Source: RUG754 sp964345365 (lineage in GTDB: Bacteria > Bacillota > Clostridia > Peptostreptococcales > Anaerovoracaceae). From it: a DNA stretch of 39,854 bases. The notes below the pieces were generated by a model. That model ran no database searches. It was given only the letters and a program-made list of their open reading frames with translations, and had not been told where the DNA came from. Positions within the stretch are counted from its first letter, which is position 1. Each line of letters begins with the position of its first letter. Below, in pieces: positions 1 to 9,200 of this stretch. Where the stretch lies: assembly GCA_964345365.1 (NCBI GenBank), contig CAYFQR010000013.1, positions 1-39,854 on the forward strand. The letters are read 5' to 3'. The translations under genes and the position numbers were made by a program.

Positions 1-94
1 TTTCTTGTTCCTCCAATTTTAAGCTCATACAATATCGTATCGTCAGGAACATCTTAACTGTTATCCCTCTTCTGTGCAAACATCGGTTTATAAC

Positions 95-129
95 GAAAAA
101 ATGGGCAATTCCGCAATGGAACTGCCCAT
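95..129 (-). terminator. Rho-independent terminator of the greA-lysS unit
   Basis: The arms at 101-112 and 118-129 are complementary over 12 positions with one G-T wobble and a 5-nt loop. On the minus strand the hairpin is followed by a run of six T (96-101). It lies about 140 nt beyond the lysS stop. Between it and lysS (about 130-267) I see no gene, only two direct copies of TTTGGTGTA at 181-189 and 192-200. Confidence 0.75.
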
Positions 130-267
130 ATATCTTGAAAATTATGCGATTTTTAAGGCTCTGCACCGTTTCAAGCACCATTTGGTGTAAATTTGGTGTA
201 TTTGTGTATTTTCAGAGCTTTTTCACAAATGAAGTACATCCCGTTTTATAGGGTAAAACGGTACTTC

Positions 268-2253
268 TTAGTAGAGCTTTGCACCTGCCGGGATTCTGTC
301 ATCTACCATCAGAAGGTTCAGTCCCTCGTGACCATCTTCCTCGTGTACTGCTGAAATCAGCATACCTTCGGAATCAATTCCCATCATCTTTCTCGGTGGC
401 AGGTTCACGATAGCGATTGCTGTCTTACCAACCAGTTCTTCCGGCTCGTAATACTCGTGAATACCGCTTAAAATCACACGGTCTTTGCGTTCTCCGTCAT
501 CTAATGTAAACTTCAGAAGCTTCTTTGACTTCGGTACTGCTTCGCAAGCTAAAATCTTAACTGCACGGAAATCAGATTTTGCAAATGTATCGAAATCTAC
601 CATCTCTTCAAAGATTGGCTCAATCTTTACCTTAGAAAAATCAATTTTCTCAGGCTCTGAATTTGGTGTAGAAACCTCTTTAGAACTTACACCATTTTCG
701 GATTTTACACCACCGAGGCTCTTCATTGTCGGGAACAGCAACACGTCTCTGATTGAGGCGGCGTCGCAGATGAGCATTATGCATCTGTCAATTCCGACTC
801 CGAGTCCGCCTGTCGGCGGAAGTCCTACTTCAATGGCGTTAACGAAGTCCATATCCATCGGATGAGCTTCGTCGTCTTCACCTGAGTCAAGCTGTGCCTG
901 CTGCTCCGCGAATCTCTCGTACTGGTCGATAGGGTCGTTTAACTCGGAGAATGCATTTGCGATTTCCCACCCGTTAATATATGCTTCGAATCTTCTGGTG
1001 ATTCTCGGGTCATGCGGGTCACGCTTTGAAAGAGGTGAAACCTCCACCGGATGTCCCACTACGAATACAGGCCCGTCAAGATAGCCCGGGACATCCTCCA
1101 CATAAGCGTCGAACATCTCGGCAAGAATCTTGCCTCTTGTGAGATCCTTTACGTCATCTTCAGCCATTCCGTGTGAAATGGCAGCTTCTCTCGCTTCTTC
1201 GTCAGTTTCTATCTTATCGAAGTCGACACCTGTAATTTCTTTGATGGCGCCTGCCATGGTTATTCTTCTCCATGGAGGCGTAACATCGAATTCTTTGCCC
1301 TGATACTTGATTATAGGCGTGCCGTTTACGAGCATCTGTGCCTTATACACAAGCTGCTCGGTCACTTCCATAGTGAAGTCCATGTCCTGATACGCGGCAT
1401 AGCATTCCATGTTGGTAAACTCAGGGTTGTGGCGTCTGTCCATTCCTTCATTACGGAACATCTTGCCGATTTCATACGCCCGGGCAAGTCCTCCGACGAT
1501 ACATCTCTTGAGGAAGAGCTCATTCGATATTCTAAGTTTGAGGTCTATGTCGAGTGTGTTATGGTGAGTAGTAAACGGTCTTGCGTTAGCACCGCCCGCG
1601 ATTGTCGTAAGTATCGGGGTGTCTACTTCAAGGAATCCGAAATCCTCCTCAAGAACTCTTCTGAATTCTTTAATGCACATAGCTCTCTTGAGGAATGTCT
1701 CCTTAACCTCGGGATTAATGATGAGGTCTACATATCTCTGGCGATATCTCTGGTCCTGGTCTTTGAGTCCGGCCCATTTATCAGGTAAAACCTGAATCGA
1801 CTTGGACAAGAGTACAACATTGGAAGCTTTAACCGATATCTCGCCGGTTTTTGTCTTGAATACCGTTCCTTCTACGCCGAGTATGTCACCTCTGTCATAG
1901 GTCTTGAACCAATCATATTCTTCATCACCTAATTGGTCTTTGCTGACAAATATCTGTATTCTTCCCTGTTTATCCTGAATATCCAAAAAAGATGCTTTGC
2001 CCATGTGCCTGAACGCCATGATACGACCTGCTATCGAAACCTCCTGGTCTTCCATAGCGACGAAGTTTGCTTTTATGTCCTCGGAATGTGCCGTAACGTC
2101 CCAGGTTTCATGAAGGAAAGGGTTCCTTCCGGCTTCCTGAAGTGCTTTGAGCTTTTCTCTCTTTATCAGTCTCTGCTCAGTGAGCTGTTCTTCTGTTGCC
2201 TCTACCGTTTCAGTAACTTCCGGGTTGTTTACCTTGATGTTATCTGTACTCAT
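268..2253 (-). CDS. lysS: Lysyl-tRNA synthetase (class II) with C-terminal Trbp111/EMAP-II-type tRNA-binding domain
   Basis: Charges tRNA-Lys in the cytosol. In order: an N-terminal hydrophilic extension, an OB-fold anticodon-binding domain (about residues 70-150), then the class II catalytic core with motif 1 near 181-215, motif 2 FRNEGMDRRHNPEF at 266-279 and motif 3 GLGVGIDR at 483-490, followed by the usual DVLLFPTMK ending at 503-511. Ordinary bacterial LysRS stops about there, near 500 residues. This protein continues through a Ser/Glu-rich linker (about 512-551) into about 110 residues that match the C-terminal tRNA-binding domain of MetRS (FAKSDFRAVKIL, LLKFTLDDG, PRKMMGIDSEGM). The start ATG is preceded by AGAAAGG. 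The gene follows greA by 24 nt, so it is probably cotranscribed. The LysRS call is firm; the benefit of the extra domain (tighter general tRNA binding) is inferred from the MetRS case. Confidence 0.95.
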   Translation of the reverse strand: MSTDNIKVNNPEVTETVEATEEQLTEQRLIKREKLKALQEAGRNPFLHETWDVTAHSEDIKANFVAMEDQEVSIAGRIMAFRHMGKASFLDIQDKQGRIQIFVSKDQLGDEEYDWFKTYDRGDILGVEGTVFKTKTGEISVKASNVVLLSKSIQVLPDKWAGLKDQDQRYRQRYVDLIINPEVKETFLKRAMCIKEFRRVLEEDFGFLEVDTPILTTIAGGANARPFTTHHNTLDIDLKLRISNELFLKRCIVGGLARAYEIGKMFRNEGMDRRHNPEFTNMECYAAYQDMDFTMEVTEQLVYKAQMLVNGTPIIKYQGKEFDVTPPWRRITMAGAIKEITGVDFDKIETDEEAREAAISHGMAEDDVKDLTRGKILAEMFDAYVEDVPGYLDGPVFVVGHPVEVSPLSKRDPHDPRITRRFEAYINGWEIANAFSELNDPIDQYERFAEQQAQLDSGEDDEAHPMDMDFVNAIEVGLPPTGGLGVGIDRCIMLICDAASIRDVLLFPTMKSLGGVKSENGVSSKEVSTPNSEPEKIDFSKVKIEPIFEEMVDFDTFAKSDFRAVKILACEAVPKSKKLLKFTLDDGERKDRVILSGIHEYYEPEELVGKTAIAIVNLPPRKMMGIDSEGMLISAVHEEDGHEGLNLLMVDDRIPAGAKLY

Positions 2254-2277
2254 AATTTTACCTTTCTCTTTAACCTC

Positions 2278-2760
2278 TTATCTTTTTATTTCCATAACCT
2301 GAAGCCTAAGTATTCCGTCAGGTATTTGAAATTCTACTTTGTCGCCCTTCTTTTTACCGATGAGATGTTGACCTATCATTGATTCGCTCGATATTTTAGG
2401 AATAGGCACGGCAAACGGTTCAGCCTCGCTGACTCCCACTATTGCGTAGGTGGAGATTGCTTTTGTGTCTAGGTTTTTCACTTTTACCTTCAGCCCTACT
2501 CCGACAAACTCGTTTGTGATGTTTTCCTCATCAACGATTTCGGCATTTTTTATCATGTTTTCGAGGCGGCTTATTCTTTCCTCGATTTCGGCCTGCTCGC
2601 CTTTCGCCGCAGTATATTCGGCATTTTCAGAAAGGTCTCCAAATGCAACTGCTTCTTTTAATTCTTGCGCAATCTGTGCACGTCTTACGGAAACGAGCTC
2701 GTCGTGCTCAGCGATTATTTTGTCATAACCCTCTTGGGTCATCGTAAATTTTTCTTTCAT
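2278..2760 (-). CDS. greA: Transcription elongation factor GreA
   Basis: Binds the RNA polymerase secondary channel and stimulates cleavage of backtracked transcripts. The 160 residues are the normal family length. The N-terminal coiled coil (about 1-75) contains the family pattern of LSENAEYTAAKGEQAEIEER, with the acidic D-x-x-E tip residues. The C-terminal FKBP-like domain carries GxxV-type turns and ends in GILRLQVMEIKR. A clear ribosome binding site, GGAAGG, lies upstream of the ATG. It is first of a two-gene unit with lysS, an arrangement common in Firmicutes. Confidence 0.96.
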   Translation of the reverse strand: MKEKFTMTQEGYDKIIAEHDELVSVRRAQIAQELKEAVAFGDLSENAEYTAAKGEQAEIEERISRLENMIKNAEIVDEENITNEFVGVGLKVKVKNLDTKAISTYAIVGVSEAEPFAVPIPKISSESMIGQHLIGKKKGDKVEFQIPDGILRLQVMEIKR

Positions 2761-2836
2761 TTTTAATTACCTTCCAATTTTTGCTTTTTTATTAGATGCT
2801 TATACGACGAGTCTCGATATTTTTATTGGCTCTATT

Positions 2837-3925
2837 CTATATAAACACTATATTTACATTCTTGCTGCTTGTAAGATATACCATAGTCGCATATTTAACG
2901 TCGAACTCCATGACATCTCCGATTTTCCAGTCGCGCGCTGCATCCTCTATGTCGATTATGGTGTGGTCGGATGATGCACCGAGAACCTCGATTCCTTCTT
3001 CCATCGGGAGCAGCTCAACAGGGTCACCGTAATCAACCTTACCTACCCCGAGAAGTGCTCTCCTTCTGATTCCTCTGTCTACATATTCAGGTTTATGGCC
3101 GAAAGCGTCAACAGCTATCTCGCCTATCGGATGAGACGGCTTGTCCTTAACTTCAATCACCTCCGCTTTTAATCTGAATATGTCTCTGTGAAGCTCAGGC
3201 ATTTCGCAGCCGTAGAATTCCGGAAGGTCTCTCGCGAGGAGTACGCCCTCTCCTATTCTCAGCATGTTGATTCTCTTAGGTATATCTCTGCCCCATATCC
3301 TAATCAGGCTGGTTGTGGCACCGCCTGATATTATCTCTAATTCTCTACCGATTACTTTTTCGATTTTTTCCGCCACCTCCACAAGTTCATCGAGTTTCCC
3401 TACTGTAGGAGCTATGGAACCGTAGCAGCCCACATTGGTTCCGATTCCTGCAAGGTGAAGATTGGTAAGGTCTTTTTCGATATGAAGAGCAACTTCACAC
3501 ATTTCGTCTTTATCCCAGAAGCCTTCTCTGAGGTCACCCATGTCCGCCATGAGTATTACGTTATGGAGCTTGCCTTTTTTGCCGGCTTCGGCGTTAAGGG
3601 CCTCTAAAACTTCGACCTCACTGTTAAGGCTGTAATCGCAAAGTCTTATAACTTCTTCGACCTCTGTAAGCATAGGCACGCGTATCATCATCATAGGCTT
3701 TTTAATACCTGCATTTATAGCGTCCTCAATCTGTTCGAGTCTTGATGATGCAATCCATTCTGCACCTGCTTCGGAATATGCCTTTGCTATTTCGGTAAGT
3801 CCTGTCGCTCCTTTTATAACACCGGCAACACTGACACCGAATTCTGCGCATTTGCCGATAGTAACTTCGACATTTTCTTTGAAATGTCCGATATTGATTT
3901 CTAATTTAGGATATCTGTTTTTCAT
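2837..3925 (-). CDS. Alanine/ornithine racemase family PLP enzyme (paralogue 1)
   Basis: A fold-type III PLP enzyme of the clostridial alanine/ornithine racemase group. The Schiff-base lysine should be K38 in VAGVIKGATG, at the end of the first barrel strand. Conserved blocks include MGDLREGF, the phosphate-binding ISGGATTSLIRIWG and a C-terminal beta domain with GASSDHTIID. The 362 residues are the same length as a second, clearly homologous copy at 38396-39484. Characterised relatives include ornithine racemase of amino-acid-fermenting clostridia, but no ornithine-degrading genes are nearby, so the substrate is left open. The start is supported by AAAGGAG upstream. It has its own promoter and a dyad between that promoter and the start, suggesting separate regulation from greA-lysS downstream. 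Confidence 0.85.
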   Translation of the reverse strand: MKNRYPKLEINIGHFKENVEVTIGKCAEFGVSVAGVIKGATGLTEIAKAYSEAGAEWIASSRLEQIEDAINAGIKKPMMMIRVPMLTEVEEVIRLCDYSLNSEVEVLEALNAEAGKKGKLHNVILMADMGDLREGFWDKDEMCEVALHIEKDLTNLHLAGIGTNVGCYGSIAPTVGKLDELVEVAEKIEKVIGRELEIISGGATTSLIRIWGRDIPKRINMLRIGEGVLLARDLPEFYGCEMPELHRDIFRLKAEVIEVKDKPSHPIGEIAVDAFGHKPEYVDRGIRRRALLGVGKVDYGDPVELLPMEEGIEVLGASSDHTIIDIEDAARDWKIGDVMEFDVKYATMVYLTSSKNVNIVFI

Positions 3926-3947
3926 CTCCAGTCTCCTTTCAGGTCAA

Positions 3948-3965
3948 ATTACACTATGTTGTAAT
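3948..3965 (-). promoter_or_regulatory. Inverted repeat (candidate operator) at the racemase 1 transcription start
   Basis: A perfect dyad, ATTACA-6 nt-TGTAAT, abuts the -10 element and covers the expected transcription start of the racemase gene. Its size and position fit a repressor operator, but no regulator can be named. I see no equivalent dyad upstream of the second racemase copy. Confidence 0.4.
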
Positions 3966-3994
3966 ATTCTATCATTTTTCAACGATTTTTACAA
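3966..3994 (-). promoter_or_regulatory. Sigma-A-type promoter for racemase 1
   Basis: Minus strand: -35 TTGTAA (3989-3994), 17-nt spacer, -10 TAGAAT (3966-3971) preceded by an extended TG. About 40 nt upstream of the gene's ATG. Confidence 0.6.
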
Positions 3995-3997
3995 CAC

Positions 3998-4023
3998 AAA
4001 AAGGCACTTATACCGTGCCTTTT
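3998..4023 (-). terminator. Rho-independent terminator after deoD
   Basis: Stem AAAAGGCAC / GTGCCTTTT with a 7-nt loop. On the minus strand it runs into TTTTTGTG. It sits about 40 nt past the deoD stop and separates deoD from the racemase gene's promoter. Confidence 0.75.
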
Positions 4024-4060
4024 GCTTTATTTTCGCAGTATTTGACAAAAAATTAGCTAT

Positions 4061-4768
4061 CTATGCTATTTCAAGTGCTATTTCCATCATGCTTGTGAAG
4101 GATTTTTGTCTCTCCTCAGGGGTAGTAGCCTCTCCCGTGAAAGGATTGTCCGAGATGGTGCATATGGCGAGCGCATTCTTACCTGCCCTTGCAGCGTTCA
4201 TGTAGAGTGCTGCAGCTTCCATTTCAACAGCCAAAACTCCCATTTTTTGCCATTCCGAAAGGCTAAGCGCATCGTCATAAAATGTATCTGAAGAATAGAG
4301 GTTGCCCACAATCGGTTCAATACCCATATCCTCTGCCGCTTTAACGGCTTTTCTGAGAAGCTCGAATGAGCTGATAGGAGCATATGTCCCCGGCAAGTTG
4401 AACTGTTTGGCGTAATTCGAGTTGGTGCATGCGCCCTGCCCGATGACAACGTCTCTCACCTTGAGGTCGGGTTTTATAACTCCGGCGGTGCCGATTCTGA
4501 TTATGTTCTTCACGTCGTAGAAGTTAAAAAGCTCGTAGGAGTATATTCCCATCGACGGCATTCCCATCCCGGAAGCCATCACGGACACTCTTTTACCCTT
4601 GTAGGTTCCCGTATATCCGTGGATTCCTCTGACATTGTTGACCATGGTCGCATCTTCCAAAAAAGTTTCCGCTATGAATTTGGCTCTGAGCGGGTCACCC
4701 GGCATTAGAACCGTTTCCGCAAAGTCGCCGATCTTCGCTGTATTATGGGGAGTAGGTGTTTTTGACAT
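4061..4768 (-). CDS. deoD: Purine-nucleoside phosphorylase, DeoD type
   Basis: Phosphorolyses purine (deoxy)ribonucleosides to base plus (deoxy)ribose 1-phosphate. The hexameric DeoD/NP-I family pattern is complete: GDFAETVLMPGDPLRAK at the N terminus, the phosphate-site arginine in GDPLR, NNVRGIHGYTGTYKG, GVLAVEMEAAALY for the ribose site, and the catalytic aspartate D207 in ISDNPFTGE. I chose the ATG at 4768 (235 residues) because GGAGG lies 7 nt upstream and the family begins with MxKTPTPHN-like residues. An ATG 33 nt further upstream lacks a ribosome binding site. It works downstream of the nucleoside importer and upstream of Xpt and the APRT-like enzyme encoded elsewhere in the window. 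It appears monocistronic. Confidence 0.95.
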   Translation of the reverse strand: MSKTPTPHNTAKIGDFAETVLMPGDPLRAKFIAETFLEDATMVNNVRGIHGYTGTYKGKRVSVMASGMGMPSMGIYSYELFNFYDVKNIIRIGTAGVIKPDLKVRDVVIGQGACTNSNYAKQFNLPGTYAPISSFELLRKAVKAAEDMGIEPIVGNLYSSDTFYDDALSLSEWQKMGVLAVEMEAAALYMNAARAGKNALAICTISDNPFTGEATTPEERQKSFTSMMEIALEIA

Positions 4769-4948
4769 ATCATTACCTCCGTGAAATAGCTCATCCCGCA
4801 AATAATCCGCGTCCGAGCTTATAATTTAAGAAAAAGTCCGTATAATCATAACTTAATCCGCTATGCACGTTATAAATATTTTAGCATATGGTGCGTGTTT
4901 CTTCCATGTTTATTTTTTCTTCTCGCTTTAATATATTAAGGTATCGTT

Positions 4949-6121
4949 TCAGTATCTTCCCGCCCTCTCGAATGACTCGTGCGATTGTGCGAATTGCTCA
5001 TCTGTCGGGTCGAAGTACGTGTAGTTGGAAAGTCCCGTATAGACCCACCTGCCATTATCGGAGAAGCTCTTTCTCTCCCACTTGTTTCCGTTCGCAGGCG
5101 TAGGGTCTATAACTATCCATCTGCCGTCAACGTAGCACTCCGCCCACCAGTGATCCATATTCTGAATATCTTTTTCCGTACTCCAATTATTATATGTGGT
5201 ATTAAGGGCGATGTGGTGACCGTTCATCACTCTTGCAGGTATACCTACAGCTCTCGCGAGCGCAACCGTCATGGCGCCGTAGCCGACACAGGTGGTCGCT
5301 ACCTTTGCCTTACCGCTTGATGTCGGGACGCTGTTCTTGCTCTTTTTGTTGTTTCTTAAATTGAGAAGATTCCTGTACGGGTCTGTATATTGATTCTTTT
5401 TCTTTGCAAAAGCATAGTTGTCGTAATAGATATTTTCACCGAGGTATTCATATATCTTCAATAATTTTTCGTAATCGTCCGCCGCACCTTTTGTTACCGA
5501 GTTCGCAACTTTCTTAAAGTATTTTGCTTTTGCCTTCGTCGGTTTCTTCATCGCGATGTATTTAAGGTCGCTAAGTGTGGTGTTGAGATATTTTGACATC
5601 GATGTCTTGTTGGCGCGGTTTCGGATTTTTTTATTCTGAGCCGCTATTTTATCGTAGTGAAGAATCTTAACTTCCCCGTTTGCCACACTGAAACAGCAAT
5701 TCTTGTAATAAAGGTATGATTCCCTTCCTTCTCCTTTGAGAGTCATCAAAAGGACATATTCACCGTCGGCAAGCGAGCCGTCTCTATATGCTTTAGGGTT
5801 GAAGCCGAAAGAATATCTTTTGTACGTTCCCATATCATCGGCATAGGCTCTTCCTATCCAAACGGAGCTTGTCTTAATTCCGACTTTTCTCACACTGAAA
5901 TTCATCTCGTCCCCCGGAAGAGTTGACGTTATTTCGGCCTTTATTTCGGAGCCGTCTATGTAGATTCGCGTGATATTGTCTGCGAGCTTCTCGTTATTTG
6001 AAATCAGCTCGTCAATTCCCGTCGGCTGTCCCGCGTCTGAAATGCCGGCACCCAGCGCGCTCCCCGTGCCCATAGCAATAATCAATACGACTGCGATTAC
6101 GTTAAGAATTATCTTTTTCAT
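4949..6121 (-). CDS. Secreted transglutaminase-like cysteine peptidase domain protein
   Basis: The first 25 residues form a signal peptide (MKKIILNVIAVVLIIAMGTG then small residues), so the product is exported. The middle region (about 30-170) is beta-rich with no family I recognise. The C-terminal part is a transglutaminase-like core with an intact triad: Cys278 in TTCVGYG, His324 in DHWWAECY and Asp339 in VIDPTPA. Bacterial members are usually peptidases or cell-surface maturation enzymes; the substrate cannot be told. The ATG is preceded by a strong AAGGAGGGG. It appears monocistronic, between addB and deoD. I see no convincing terminator in the 180 nt before deoD. Confidence 0.85.
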   Translation of the reverse strand: MKKIILNVIAVVLIIAMGTGSALGAGISDAGQPTGIDELISNNEKLADNITRIYIDGSEIKAEITSTLPGDEMNFSVRKVGIKTSSVWIGRAYADDMGTYKRYSFGFNPKAYRDGSLADGEYVLLMTLKGEGRESYLYYKNCCFSVANGEVKILHYDKIAAQNKKIRNRANKTSMSKYLNTTLSDLKYIAMKKPTKAKAKYFKKVANSVTKGAADDYEKLLKIYEYLGENIYYDNYAFAKKKNQYTDPYRNLLNLRNNKKSKNSVPTSSGKAKVATTCVGYGAMTVALARAVGIPARVMNGHHIALNTTYNNWSTEKDIQNMDHWWAECYVDGRWIVIDPTPANGNKWERKSFSDNGRWVYTGLSNYTYFDPTDEQFAQSHESFERAGRY

Positions 6122-6241
6122 GTCTGTCCCCTCCTTCTTGTCTTTTAGATTGCCGTTTTCGGTTGGTTTTTTATCAATGCGTTTATTTTCGCAATACTGC
6201 TCATTACATTTTCATTATGTAGATTACCTGTTGAATACGTA

Positions 6242-9200
6242 TTAACGGATTATATTATAGCTGTTTCCTTCAAACACCGTATCGAAGCGGCAGATTCCTT
6301 TGTAGCTGCAGTATGTGCAGGCTGAACGGGTCTTGGTTTTCATCGGATGTATGTCGATTTCTCCATTCGCAAGAGAGATCGCAGCCTCTCTAACTTTTTC
6401 GAGTACCGCGTTTTCGAGTTCATTAAACGCTTCCTCGGAAATTACGGTTTCTTCCGTCCTTCCGCTTGATTTCACACCGTCTTCGGTCATCCTTATGTTC
6501 AAAATATCGGAAGTTTTTTCAAACTCACCGGCAACCGCTCTTATAACCTCAGGTTCATCGACTATGATACCGTTTAGCTTGAACTCTTTTTTGAGTGCTT
6601 CCCTCAGCATTTCTTTGTCTACTTTCGCTTCGCTTACCTCTATAACGGGCTCGTAAATGCGGAAATAAAAGACACCCGCAGGCTTCCCTTTCTCGCCTTT
6701 CGCTGCACATAAATAGAGCATTAGTTGAAGCCTATATCCTTCTCTCGCTTCTTTGATGCTGAAAGTTTCATTACCTGTCTTGTAGTCTATAATCTTGACC
6801 CTGTCATCCTTAAGGAAGTCTACTCTGTCAATCTTTCCCTCTATGTATGCCTTACCCGAATCGGTCATTATCTCGATGGCAGGGATTATTCTTCCTCTTC
6901 CGAAAGCCTCTTCAAAGCAACTTGATAATATGCTGCCTGCTCTTACCTGGTCTATGAGAGCCTTCGCAGCATTGAAGCATGCCGATTTTATCCTTTCAGC
7001 CCTGTAGTTTTCTTCGCTGCCCGACTTGAACAGCCCGTCACGGTAGTTCGCCGACTCTTTTTCGATGATTTCGGCAATCATATCCCTAAGCTCGTCATCG
7101 GTTATCGTCATCCACATTGACGAATGAGCCGTAAGCGCACCCTCTTTCGGAGTAAGCCTACTTGTTATCTCCATTATAGAGCTATGGTATATATCTCCTA
7201 TCTCTCTGCTCGAAACCTCAAAAATCCTTCTCTCATCGGGTTTAAGCCCATAGCCTATATAATATGAGAACGGACATCTGCTGTACTTCTCAATTCCCGA
7301 AGGGCTGAGCCTGAGTTCAGCGGTCTCAGTTCTCGGATAGAGCTTGGCGGCTTGAATGTTTCCAAGCGGCTCCGCTTCGTTTTGATTCGCTATCCCGGAG
7401 TAAATCGCGGCGAGCGCTTCACTTTTTTCTCTCTTTAACCATGAGAGCCCTTTCAGCATTTCATCAGGCATTGACTCGCCCTCCGAAGTTTTTCTTAAGC
7501 TTTCGGTAATGTGTCTGAGACCTGCCGTTTCTCCGTTTAGGAGCATCGAGTAATCGTTCCCGCTGACAATATCTCTCCTCGCTTTTACTTTCGGGAAGAT
7601 TTCTTTCAGTTTCATGAAAACAGGCGACGGTTTAGCAGACTTACCTTCCGCGTCGCCGCTTGAAAAGCTCACATAAAGTTTCTCTTTAGGGCTTGTCAAA
7701 ATACGGTATATGCCTAATTTTTCTTCGGAGAGCATGACGGAATCGAGCTTGCATAGCTCAACCCCTTGCTCTTTGAACATGTTTTTTTCTTCTTCTCCGA
7801 AGAACCCTGCCGGGCTTATTCCCTTAGGTATCACGCCCTCGTTGGCTCCTACCGCCACAAGTGCTTTGACGTTTCCGGGGCGGGTTCTTTGCATATTACC
7901 CATGATGAGTGAATCCGAAGTTGGCGGCAGAACGCCGATTTTAATTTCGGAGATTCCTTTTTTGAAGTAGCTCAAAAAAGCCTTGGCGTCAAAATCCTTA
8001 CCCGAGGTTATTTCATAAATCTGGTCGATTATCCTAACTACAGCCTTCCATATTTGGTCGGTTTCTTCCGCCAAATCCTCTCTGCCGGCTTCAAGCTGCG
8101 ACTTCGCCAGAGCTTCTATCTTTTCGGGTATGTGTCCCTCGTTTTGCAAAAAATCATATAGCGCTTCTATGAACTCGCTCATTTTTTTTGCATCGAGCAA
8201 GGTTTTGAAACGTTCTAAAGGGGCAGTTATTCTCTCCCTTATGTCGTTTAATCTCTCTATCTCTTCGGGCTCATACTCGAAGCTTCCTTTGGTGAAAGGT
8301 TTTTTCCAAGTCGAGCCGTTTACTCTGTATTTAACGGCGTAGTTTTCGATGTCCATTATCTCGTCAGCCGTCAAATCGCTCATTCCCGATTTAACCATGC
8401 CGATTATGCAGCTTCTAAGGTAACCCGACATTACCGCTTCAAGCATGGATATTATATATCTCACAATCGGGCTCGACTCGACACTTCTCTCATCGTCGGA
8501 GAAAAGTTCAATTCCGTATTCCCTGAATATCCTCCGCATTATCGGCGCAAGCGTTTCGCTGTCGTTGCAGATTACCTTTATGTCTCTATATCTGTAGCCC
8601 TCATCTCTTACGAGCGAAAGCACATAGGAAGCTGCGTCTTCAGCCTCTGAATAGAGGTTCGCCGCTTCAACGAGCGTGATTTCTCCGGCTTCCTCTTCAA
8701 ACGGAAATGCCGGTATGGCATAGAGCTCCTTTTCAAGATGCTCTATCGCACGGCTCGGTTTTTTCTCAATGAACTTTTCGGGTATCTTATGTATTTCACA
8801 GGATATACCCCTCGTTTCCGCCTGCCTCACGAGGTTATCCTTGACGATTCCTGTAAGTGCGAAGATTTCACCGTCTCTTTCGCCCTCTTCATCAGAATAT
8901 GTAAGGCAAACATTCACCTCTCCCGCATACGCTGTAAGCTCTCCGATTACGGAGAGCGCCTTAGGTGCGAAGCTGTCGAAGCCGTAGACCCAAACAGTGT
9001 TCCCTTTTATAAGCTCGGAATCTTTTATTTTCGACAAAAATAAGTCTATATAATCCTCGGAGTCCGTGTACTTCCCCTCAATGCGCTTTTCGTATTCAAT
9101 GTAAAGAAGCCTGATATCCGAAAGTTTCTTCTCAGTATATGAGCCTTCTTCCGTCTTTGAGATTATTTCGGTAAGCTCGGCTTCACCCGCATTAAACTGC

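Noticed and set aside
4769..4801. Upstream in-frame ATG for deoD
   Set aside because: The ribosome binding site GGAGG and family alignment both point to the ATG at 4768.
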